NCBI GenBank assembly: GCA_017551645.1
Contig: JAFZLE010000260.1
Span: 1 to 5,372, forward strand
Direction of reading: 5' to 3'
DNA length: 5,372 nucleotides
Source of the DNA: Clostridia bacterium
GTDB taxonomy: Bacteria > Bacillota > Clostridia > Christensenellales > Aristaeellaceae
Below are positions 1 through 5,372 of the stretch, piece after piece. Position 1 is the stretch's first letter; each line of letters starts with the position of its first letter. Position numbers and translations under genes: made by a program. A model generated the notes under the pieces. That model did not search any database. It saw only the letters and a program-made list of their open reading frames with translations, and was not told where the DNA came from.

Positions 1-2129
1 ACTCTCGCTATGCCGTTTTTACTGCTGTACGCGAGCACGGTGCCAAGCCCGAACACCCTGTGACGGACTTTGTCCCCGGGCGAAAAATTTGTAAGCGCTC
101 CGCCAAATGCGGATTGGATGCCCGAAAAGCCGGAGTTTTTCAGGCCTGTTCCTCCGTATGATGATAATCTTTGATTCGGGCTTGAGGGAGTCAGGCTTGA
201 CGGCTGAGACGCGCGGCGCGCGTCCTCCAGCAGGGCAGAAGGTATTTCCCCCACGAATCTGCTTACCGGGTTGCTTTGCCTCTGGTTGAAGAGCAGGCGG
301 TTTCTGGCACAGGTCAGATACAGGTATTTCTTGGCTCGCGTTATCCCCACGTACATGAGCCTTCGCTCCTCTTCGAGCTCGGTCTCTTCCATCATGGCTC
401 TTGTTATCGGGAAAATGCCTTCCTCAAGACCCGTCAGGAATACCGCGCTGAACTCCAGGCCTTTCGCCGAGTGGAGCGTCATAAGTGTCACCGCCTGGTT
501 CTTTTCTTCAAGCCTGTCAGTGTCGGTCACAAGCGCCACGTTCTCAAGAAATCCCAGTATGCCTTCCTCCGGGTTCTGCCTTTCGTACTCTCCCACAGCG
601 CTCACAAGTTCCTTAAGGTTCTCCACCCTGGAGATATCTTCGGGATCGTTTGAGGACTCATACTGCTTTATCAGTCCCGTCTTGTCAAGCAGGGTTTCGA
701 TAAACTCAAGCGGCGAAGTCTGGAACATCAGCGTTAACAGTTCGGTGATCAGGGCGGTAAAGCTCCTTACCGCGCTCAATGCTCTTGAACTGACGCCTGC
801 CTCGTCAGCTTTCAGCGCCGCATTCAACAGTGTCATGCCGTTCTTGGAAGCATAGGCTGCCAGAGCGTCTACTGTGGAATCGCCTATCTGCCGTTTGGGT
901 TCGTTTATGATGCGCCTGAAGGATACGTCGTCTGCGGGATTGACCAGCAGTCTTAAATACGCCGTGGCGTCCTTTATTTCCTTGCGGTCATAAAATTTCA
1001 GCCCACCGTACACTCCGTACTTTATCCCGCGCCTGACCAGCGCCTCTTCAAGTACTCGGCTCTGCGCGTTCGTCCTGTACAGTACCGCGATGTCGCCTTC
1101 GGGCACGCCCGTCCGGGAAAGCCTCATTATGCTGTCCGCCACGAAAGCGGCTTCTTCCCGTTCGTCCAAAGCCCTGAAATAGCGTATCCTCTCGCCTTTA
1201 TCCGCGCCCGTCCAAAGCTCCTTGCTTTTTCTTGCTGAATTGTTGGAAATGACGCGGTTCGCCGCGGATAGTATATTGCCCGTGGAACGATAGTTTTCCT
1301 CCAGCTTTATTACGGTGCAGCCCGGAAAGTCCTGTTCAAAGGATAGGATATTTCGTATGTCGGCGCCTCTCCACGAGTATATTGACTGATCGTCGTCTCC
1401 CACTACGCACAGGTTTTTGCGTTCGCCCGCGAGCAGCCTGACCAGCTGATACTGGGCAACGTTGGTGTCTTGGTATTCGTCCACCATTATGTACCTGAAC
1501 TTGTTCTGATAGCTCTCCAGCACCGGCGGATGCGAAGCCAGCAGTTCCAGCGTTTTTACCAGCAGGTCATCAAAATCAAGGGCGTTGTTGCTTTTGAGCG
1601 TGTTTTCATATTCGGCGTAAACTTTGTATATGGGCTTGCTTCTCGCGTCGGGATTCTCGTTGAGCCATTCCTGAGGCGTAAGCATCCTGTTTTTCGCGTC
1701 GGAGATCACGCCCTTTATCATCCTGGGCGGATACAGCTTGTCGTTTATGTTAAGCTGCTTGCAGATGCGTTTTATGACAACTGTCTTGTCGTCTTCGTCA
1801 TATATAGAGAATTCCCGCTTGTACCCGAGCTTTTCGATATCACGCCTCAGTATCCTGGCGCAGCAGGCGTGAAACGTCATTATCCACGCTTCATCGGCTT
1901 TTCCGCCGCATAGCCTGTCCACCCTTTCGCGCATCTCACGGGCGGCTTTGTTTGTAAATGTGATCATTAAGATCTGCCAGGCGGGGATGCCCTCGTCCAA
2001 CATATGCGCCATGCGGTAAGTGAGCGCGCGCGTTTTGCCGCTGCCCGCGCCCGCGAGTATGAGCACCGCCCCGTCTATGGTCTCGGCGGCTTTTCTTTGT
2101 TCGGGATTAAGCTGATTAAGATCTGTCAT
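1..2129 (-). CDS. pcrA: ATP-dependent DNA helicase PcrA (UvrD/Rep family, SF1A), 3' end cut by window edge
   Basis: A 3'-5' DNA helicase that unwinds DNA in repair, plasmid replication and removal of transcription or recombination obstacles in Gram-positive bacteria. I translated the minus strand from ATG at 2129; the frame stays open for 709 codons to the left edge. Visible SF1A motifs, in order: Q-motif LNPEQRKA (Q11); Walker A AGAGSGKT (26-33); ITFTNKAAREM; Walker B VDEYQDT (D217, E218); motif III GDDDQSIYSWRGA (244-256); motif IV EENYRST (R281); motif V TLHSAKGLEF (551-560); motif VI YVGITRA (R598 as arginine finger). A Ser/Pro/Gly-rich linker (about 635-680) leads to GDKVRHRVFGLGTV (from 685), the start of the PcrA Tudor-like tail known to contact RNA polymerase. 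PcrA is usually about 720-740 residues, so only some 15-30 are missing. The start sits 2 bases after the upstream HAD stop and has no clear Shine-Dalgarno site, so coupled translation is inferred. All catalytic motifs are intact. Confidence 0.97.
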   Translation of the reverse strand, partial: MTDLNQLNPEQRKAAETIDGAVLILAGAGSGKTRALTYRMAHMLDEGIPAWQILMITFTNKAAREMRERVDRLCGGKADEAWIMTFHACCARILRRDIEKLGYKREFSIYDEDDKTVVIKRICKQLNINDKLYPPRMIKGVISDAKNRMLTPQEWLNENPDARSKPIYKVYAEYENTLKSNNALDFDDLLVKTLELLASHPPVLESYQNKFRYIMVDEYQDTNVAQYQLVRLLAGERKNLCVVGDDDQSIYSWRGADIRNILSFEQDFPGCTVIKLEENYRSTGNILSAANRVISNNSARKSKELWTGADKGERIRYFRALDEREEAAFVADSIMRLSRTGVPEGDIAVLYRTNAQSRVLEEALVRRGIKYGVYGGLKFYDRKEIKDATAYLRLLVNPADDVSFRRIINEPKRQIGDSTVDALAAYASKNGMTLLNAALKADEAGVSSRALSAVRSFTALITELLTLMFQTSPLEFIETLLDKTGLIKQYESSNDPEDISRVENLKELVSAVGEYERQNPEEGILGFLENVALVTDTDRLEEKNQAVTLMTLHSAKGLEFSAVFLTGLEEGIFPITRAMMEETELEEERRLMYVGITRAKKYLYLTCARNRLLFNQRQSNPVSRFVGEIPSALLEDARRASQPSSLTPSSPNQRLSSYGGTGLKNSGFSGIQSAFGGALTNFSPGDKVRHRVFGLGTVLAYSSKNGIAR

Positions 2130-2131
2130 TT

Positions 2132-2965
2132 CTATACTTTGCCAAGCACAAGTTTGTTTATGGCGAGCCCGACTCCGCCCAGTACGTTGAACGGCGCTAC
2201 GTATTCCGCTATGCATTTTACCTCGTCAACACCGTTCTGCATCGCTATGGGATGTCCGCACGCCATCAGCATCGACGTATCGTTGGTATAGTCTCCAAAC
2301 GCCATTATATCGCATGTCTGAATGCCGTAATAAGATGAAAGAAACCTTATCGCGCTGCCTTTGTCCACGTCTTTCGCCATTACCTCGACGCTTGTGGAGC
2401 CGCTTGCGGAATGCACGATGCCTCTCTTGTCGCATTCCTGCCTGAGCGCCCCTATCTTGGACAGATCGTCGCAGAACGCCACGAACTTGTATATGCCTTT
2501 TGTGGGCGCAGAGTCGATTGACGTTACCTGCTCCGCGCTGAGTATCTGGCGGTTCTGCAGGTATCTTTCCAGCGAACGTTTATGCCCTTCAGGTACCTCG
2601 GCGCGCGAAAATGCGTAGTTTATGCTTTCGGTATATATCTCGTAATAGGTCTCGCTGTGCCACATCACGCGGTTCACGACCTTTGCGAAATCCTCGTCGA
2701 AGGTGCCCTCGTAAATGCATTTGCCGTTTACTTTGTCGTCTATCCTCGCGCCGTTTGCCGAAACGATTATTACGTCATCGCTTATCTCGGCGGCTTTGGT
2801 CATAAGGAAACGGTAGTTCCTTCCGCTCACAAGGGCGACCTTGATGCCTTTATCTATGCACTCGCGCAGCGCCAGGATGTTCACTTCCGGGATCACTTCC
2901 CAATGCCCGAACAGTGTCCCGTCCATGTCCATGCATATCAGCTTTACGTCACGGCAGTCAGCCAT
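2132..2965 (-). CDS. Cof-type HAD-IIB family hydrolase (small-molecule phosphatase), substrate unknown
   Basis: A cytoplasmic Mg2+-dependent phosphatase of the HAD superfamily; relatives act on sugar phosphates or flavin/cofactor phosphates. With the start at 2965 the protein is 277 residues, normal for the family. Motif I is DMDGTL, with nucleophile D13 and acid/base D15. Motif II is the serine in VSGRN (S47). Motif III is K202 in VDKGSAIRFL. Motif IV is GDYTND (D225, N228, D229). The region between motifs II and III (about 80-195) is the C2 cap, ending in SGSTSVEVM as in Cof/YbiV-like proteins. The C-terminal AMQNGVDEVKCIAEYV followed by N...GGVGLAI is also Cof-like, although the usual acidic EDGV is replaced by LGGV. 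I chose the ATG at 2965 over the in-frame ATG at 2995 because AAGGAG lies 8 bases upstream and motif I then sits at the usual distance from the N terminus. It overlaps the preceding gene by 22 bases. The substrate cannot be read from sequence. Confidence 0.93.
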   Translation of the reverse strand: MADCRDVKLICMDMDGTLFGHWEVIPEVNILALRECIDKGIKVALVSGRNYRFLMTKAAEISDDVIIVSANGARIDDKVNGKCIYEGTFDEDFAKVVNRVMWHSETYYEIYTESINYAFSRAEVPEGHKRSLERYLQNRQILSAEQVTSIDSAPTKGIYKFVAFCDDLSKIGALRQECDKRGIVHSASGSTSVEVMAKDVDKGSAIRFLSSYYGIQTCDIMAFGDYTNDTSMLMACGHPIAMQNGVDEVKCIAEYVAPFNVLGGVGLAINKLVLGKV

Positions 2966-3837
2966 TTTATCTTCTCCTTGGGGCATATGAAGCATTTCCC
3001 CGCGTACGTTCCAAACGCTTTATCGTCGTCAAAACGGATCTCCCGGCTGGACAGGCACATCTCCTGCATGCCGAGCGTTTTGTTGGTGCCAAAGTTCCCG
3101 TATTTTTCATCGCCGATTATCGGATGGCCGATATGGGATAGCTGCGCCCTTATCTGGTGTGTGCGCCCGGTCTCTATCGTAACTTCCAGAAGCGTAAGCG
3201 TGATCCCGTTTTTGGCATACTCCTTTACCACCCTGTAAGCGGATCTGGCTTCCTGTCCGTTTCCCTTATCTCTGTCCGATACCGATACCCGGGATGCGTT
3301 ATTGTCTTTTGATATATACGAAACGATGCCGCCTGCATTCTTCGGGAATCTACCTGCGCAGAGCGCGTAATACATCTTTTGCAGCAGATGCTGTTTAAAG
3401 GCGTTTATGAGCATACGTTCGGTATCGTCGTCATAAGCCGCGAGCATGACTCCCGAAGTCTGTGCGTCAAGCCTGTGCACGAGCCTGGCTTCGGTGTTTA
3501 TCATCTTTAACCTGCTCAGCGCAGTATCCTCGCCGATGCCCAGATTGTCCGCATCTACCGGCAGCCCCGCAGGCTTCACGAAAGCGGCGAGCCTGCCGTC
3601 GTCGAATATGATGTCAATTGAAAAGTCATATTCGCAGTCGGCGTACAGTATGACCTCGTCGCCGCCGTTCACACGTGCGTCGGGCTGCTGTTTTTCCCCG
3701 TTTATCCTGAACTGCCTGGCGTTTATAAGCCTGGCTGTCCGGCCGCTACCCAGCAGGGGATATGCCCTTTTCAGATATTCCCTTACAGGAAGCGCGCTTA
3801 CCGCATTTGGCACTACGGAAGAAAGCTTTGTTGTCAT
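2944..3837 (-). CDS. RluA-family RNA pseudouridine synthase with N-terminal S4-like domain
   Basis: Converts specific uridines in structured RNA, most often 23S rRNA, to pseudouridine; the exact target site is not readable here. The protein is 297 residues, typical for RluA/RluC/RluD-type enzymes. Residues about 15-66 resemble the S4 RNA-binding fold (VREYLKRAYP, then INARQFRINGEK and GGDEVILYA). The catalytic domain follows: IIFDDGRLAAFVKPAGLPV (77-94), the signature HRLDAQTSGVML (121-132) with catalytic Asp124, then KMYYALCAG (154-162), and the C-terminal GRTHQIRAQLSHIGHPIIGD (224-243), which is diagnostic of the family. Between HRLD and GRTHQIR all core segments are present, so it should be active. 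The start at 3837 lies 1 base after the yigZ stop (TAA-A-ATG), with a GGTGGA near-consensus ribosome site upstream. Its 3' end overlaps the HAD gene by 22 bases. HRLDAQTSG differs from the more common HRLD-(R/K)-(D/E/N)-TSG, so I do not assign it to RluB, C, D or another named subgroup. Confidence 0.95.
   Translation of the reverse strand: MTTKLSSVVPNAVSALPVREYLKRAYPLLGSGRTARLINARQFRINGEKQQPDARVNGGDEVILYADCEYDFSIDIIFDDGRLAAFVKPAGLPVDADNLGIGEDTALSRLKMINTEARLVHRLDAQTSGVMLAAYDDDTERMLINAFKQHLLQKMYYALCAGRFPKNAGGIVSYISKDNNASRVSVSDRDKGNGQEARSAYRVVKEYAKNGITLTLLEVTIETGRTHQIRAQLSHIGHPIIGDEKYGNFGTNKTLGMQEMCLSSREIRFDDDKAFGTYAGKCFICPKEKIKWLTAVT
2974..2979 (-). promoter_or_regulatory. Shine-Dalgarno site of the HAD hydrolase gene
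   Basis: On the minus strand AAGGAG precedes the ATG at 2965 by 8 bases. It lies inside the last codons of the pseudouridine synthase gene. It is the best ribosome-binding site in the window and decides the HAD start: an in-frame upstream ATG at 2995 would place this site inside the gene. Confidence 0.75.
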
Positions 3838-3838
3838 T

Positions 3839-4477
3839 TTACTGATCCACCCATGCCAAAGGCTCGAGCTCAGTCCTATCTAATGTGACTTTCCCGTCAA
3901 GGCTTTGGATAAGACCGGATATAAAAACTTCTGAATCCTGCTGCTTTATAGTCAGTGAAAGCTTCACCGATGCGCCGAATTCTTTCTCTACATCGCGCAC
4001 GGGCTGAGTTCTCAGGAAATATTCCAGCCTGCCGAGATTGGGATACGAAACGTCGATAGAGATCCTTTCGCTTGGGAACACCGTACCTTCCCCGCACGTA
4101 TCCAAAGCTTTCGCACACCCGCTCGAGTAAGCCCTTACGAGCCCGCCGGCGCCCAAAAGGATACCGCCGAAATATCTTGTAATGACCACGCAGCAGTTGG
4201 TTATCTGCCTGGTCTTTATGACTTCCATCATGGGAAGACCTGCGGTGCCCGCAGGCTCTCCGTCGTCGGAATAACGCATAATGCCCATGTTTTCCCCTAT
4301 GGCATATGCGTAGCAATTATGCGATGCGTCGGAATACTCGCTTCGCATCTCTTTTATAAACTGAACAGCCTCTTCCTCTGTCCGGCAGGGTCTGCCATGG
4401 CAGAGGAATCGGCTTTTGTTGATCACAAGCGTGTCTGTGGCTTGTGTAAGAAGCGTTTTATAAGGTTTGTTAGGCAT
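3839..4477 (-). CDS. yigZ: YigZ / IMPACT family protein (UPF0029 domain plus DUF1949)
   Basis: A conserved bacterial member of the IMPACT family (E. coli YigZ, B. subtilis YvyE). The eukaryotic homologue modulates GCN1/GCN2 amino-acid-starvation signalling. The bacterial function is not settled; structural work on YigZ found folds resembling elongation-factor-G domains, so a ribosome or RNA link is suspected. The protein is 212 residues, the usual length. The N-terminal domain (about 17-125) contains KSRF (21-24), ASHNCYAYAIG (51-61), the strongly conserved SDDGEPAGTAGLPMM (70-84), and the family signature TRYFGGILLGAGGLVRAYS (100-118). The C-terminal part (about 138-195) starts SIDVSYPNLGRLEYFL and matches the DUF1949 layout. 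The start at 4477 follows the tyrS stop by 3 bases. No Shine-Dalgarno site is visible in front of it, so translation is probably coupled to tyrS. It ends 1 base before the pseudouridine synthase gene. Family assignment is firm; biochemical role is open. Confidence 0.96.
   Translation of the reverse strand: MPNKPYKTLLTQATDTLVINKSRFLCHGRPCRTEEEAVQFIKEMRSEYSDASHNCYAYAIGENMGIMRYSDDGEPAGTAGLPMMEVIKTRQITNCCVVITRYFGGILLGAGGLVRAYSSGCAKALDTCGEGTVFPSERISIDVSYPNLGRLEYFLRTQPVRDVEKEFGASVKLSLTIKQQDSEVFISGLIQSLDGKVTLDRTELEPLAWVDQ
3846..3851 (-). promoter_or_regulatory. Probable ribosome-binding site of the pseudouridine synthase gene
   Basis: GGTGGA on the minus strand ends 8 bases before the ATG at 3837 and lies within the final codons of the yigZ-family gene. 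It is one mismatch from GGAGGA. The position supports the chosen start, which immediately follows the upstream stop. Confidence 0.5.
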
Positions 4478-4480
4478 TTC

Positions 4481-5372
4481 TTATTTGAGGACAAGCCGGT
4501 GATAAGCTTTCTTGCCCCTGCGGATCAGCAGCCCGTCGCCTTTGAGCATGTCGGCGGTTATGCGGAAGTCTTCGTCGGCGACCTTGTCGTTCCCGATGTA
4601 GAGACCGCCCTGCTGTATCGCCTTGCGCGCTTCACCGTTGCTCTTGAAAAGCCCCACTCTGCTGGCCCAGGCCAGCAGCCTGTTCTCTTCGGCGAGCTCC
4701 TGCTCGGTCACTTCTGTGGTGGGCGTAGAGCCCGCGGCGCCGTTGCCGCTGAAAAGGGCTTCCGCCGCGGCTTTGGCCTTGTTGGCCTCTTCTTCGCCGT
4801 GGATGAGCTTGGTCACTTCGTAAGCGAGCGTGACCTTCGCCTCGTTGATGCGGCTGTCGGTGTAAGAACCCAGGCGCTTGACTTCTTCCATGGGCAGGAA
4901 GGTAAGCAGGGCCAGGCACTTCTCAACGTCCGCGTCGTCCACGTTTCTCCAGTACTGGTAGAAATCGTAGGGGCTGGTCTTGGCGGGATCGAGCCACAGC
5001 GCACCTTTCTCGGTCTTGCCCATCTTTCTGCCGTCGTGGGTTAGCAGAAGCTTAAAGGTGAGCGCGAAAGCGGGCTTCTCCAGCTTTCTGCGGATCAGGT
5101 CAGCGCCGGAAAGCATGTTGCTCCACTGGTCGTCGCCGCCGGTCTGCAGGCAGCAGCCGTATTTCTCAAACAGCTGAAGGAAGTCATAGGATTGCATGAG
5201 CATGTAGTTGAACTCGAGGAAAGTAAGGCCCTTTTCAAGCCTCTGCCTGTAGCACTCTGCCGTAAGCATGCGGTTTACCGAGAACAAAGCGCCCACGTCT
5301 CTTAAAAAGCTGATGTAGTTCAGGTTCCTGAGCCAGTCGGCATTGTTCACTATGATCGCGGAATTGGGCTTG
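4481..5372 (-). CDS. tyrS: Tyrosyl-tRNA synthetase (class I), 5' end cut by window edge
   Basis: Charges tRNA-Tyr with tyrosine using ATP in the cytoplasm; essential for translation. The frame is open to the right edge, so a GTG at 5350 is an internal Val and not the start. 296 residues are visible, of about 400-425 in the family; the missing part should carry the HIGH motif. Numbering the Val at 5350 as 1: [19 protein letters not shown] (2-20) matches the NN.DW..N.....FLRD.G segment of Tyr[14 protein letters not shown] (49-60) holds tyrosine-pocket residues; [10 protein letters not shown] (69-78) is the GG(S/D)DQW motif; [14 protein letters not shown] (109-122) is the KMSKS-equivalent ATP loop in its usual TyrRS variant; [10 protein letters not shown] (125-134) follows. 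A variable linker near 200-215 leads to the C-terminal S4 tRNA-binding domain (about 228-289, with [20 protein letters not shown]). The gene favours ATC for Ile, unlike pcrA. It appears to be the first visible gene of the operon. Upstream control, possibly a T-box, would lie beyond the window. Confidence 0.97.
   Translation of the reverse strand, partial: KPNSAIIVNNADWLRNLNYISFLRDVGALFSVNRMLTAECYRQRLEKGLTFLEFNYMLMQSYDFLQLFEKYGCCLQTGGDDQWSNMLSGADLIRRKLEKPAFALTFKLLLTHDGRKMGKTEKGALWLDPAKTSPYDFYQYWRNVDDADVEKCLALLTFLPMEEVKRLGSYTDSRINEAKVTLAYEVTKLIHGEEEANKAKAAAEALFSGNGAAGSTPTTEVTEQELAEENRLLAWASRVGLFKSNGEARKAIQQGGLYIGNDKVADEDFRITADMLKGDGLLIRRGKKAYHRLVLK

Larger units (their letters stand above)
1..5372 (-). 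other. Five-gene unidirectional operon (tyrS - yigZ - pseudouridine synthase - HAD - pcrA)
   Basis: All five genes share one strand and are joined by gaps of 3, 1 and 2 bases and one 22-base overlap. Only 6 bases of the window lie outside coding sequence. No junction has room for a terminator, and I saw no hairpin followed by a T-run in the ends of the genes. Co-transcription is inferred from this packing. Both operon ends are outside the window, so its full gene content and its promoter are unknown. Confidence 0.8.

Noticed and set aside
208..224. Inverted repeat GACGCGCG-G-CGCGCGTC
   Set aside because: The 1-base loop is too short for a normal hairpin. It is a GC-only run encoding Glu-Asp-Ala-Arg-Arg-Ala at the helicase/linker border of pcrA, and no T-run follows.
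271..855. Forward-strand Ser-rich open frame of 194 codons, with a second frame at 276-653
   Set aside because: Both lie opposite helicase motifs V and VI of pcrA. The Ser-rich composition is what reverse-complemented Glu/Arg/Leu codons give.
1470..1913. Forward-strand open frame of 147 codons
   Set aside because: It is antisense to the pcrA segment that includes the Walker B motif, and has no supporting features.
1..2129. Possible frameshift or pseudogene in the helicase gene
   Set aside because: Codon-by-codon translation stays in one frame from 2129 to the edge, and all SF1A motifs are present and correctly ordered.
2582..3238. Forward-strand open frame of 218 codons
   Set aside because: It is antisense across the HAD/pseudouridine synthase junction, with no family resemblance and no ribosome site that I could support.
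4391..4404. Perfect 14-base palindrome TCTGCCATGGCAGA
   Set aside because: It lies inside yigZ coding sequence. A 14-base palindrome is expected about once in three windows of this size by chance, and it has no repeat partner or regulatory context.
4319..5044. Forward-strand open frame of 241 codons
   Set aside because: It lies antisense to yigZ and tyrS, whose proteins carry firm family motifs. It has no recognisable domain and is explained by the codon composition of the opposite strand.
5341..5350. GTG at 5350 as the tyrS start
   Set aside because: The frame continues upstream to the edge with KPNSAII, which matches the segment before NN.DW in TyrRS. The nucleotide-binding half with the HIGH motif must lie upstream.

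Overview
The window is almost entirely protein-coding, and every gene lies on the minus strand, so transcription runs from the right edge to the left. Five genes follow one another with gaps of only 1 to 3 bases or a short overlap. In transcription order they are tyrS (tyrosyl-tRNA synthetase, 5' end off the right edge), a yigZ/IMPACT-family gene, an RluA-family pseudouridine synthase, a Cof-type HAD hydrolase, and pcrA (UvrD/Rep-type helicase, 3' end off the left edge). No space is left for internal terminators or separate intergenic promoters, so this reads as one polycistronic operon.

The proteins suggest a Gram-positive, clostridia-like bacterium (Bacillota). The helicase is of the PcrA type with a C-terminal Tudor-like tail. 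The TyrRS carries the GGDDQWSN and KMGKT motif variants and a C-terminal S4 domain. The stand-alone IMPACT protein has the usual bacterial two-domain layout. Base composition is moderate, by eye around 50% GC, with heavy use of AGG/AGA for Arg and ATA for Ile. No closer taxonomic call is possible by reading alone.

Region by region: bases 4481-5372 hold the tyrosine- and KMSKS-loop-binding part and S4 tail of TyrRS. Bases 3839-4477 hold the IMPACT protein. Bases 2944-3837 hold the pseudouridine synthase. Bases 2132-2965 hold the HAD phosphatase, which starts inside the end of the pseudouridine synthase gene. Bases 1-2129 hold nearly all of the helicase. Three of the genes concern translation or RNA: tRNA charging, an IMPACT protein, and RNA modification. 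The other two are a small-molecule phosphatase and a DNA repair/transcription-conflict helicase. The set looks like a housekeeping operon rather than an accessory island.

I saw no mobile element, CRISPR array, RNA gene, toxin-antitoxin pair or defence module, and nothing I would call a new biological system. The points worth a second look are modest: the unusual combination of neighbours, the pattern of starts with and without Shine-Dalgarno sites, a codon-usage shift between tyrS and pcrA, and a possible T-box just outside the right edge.
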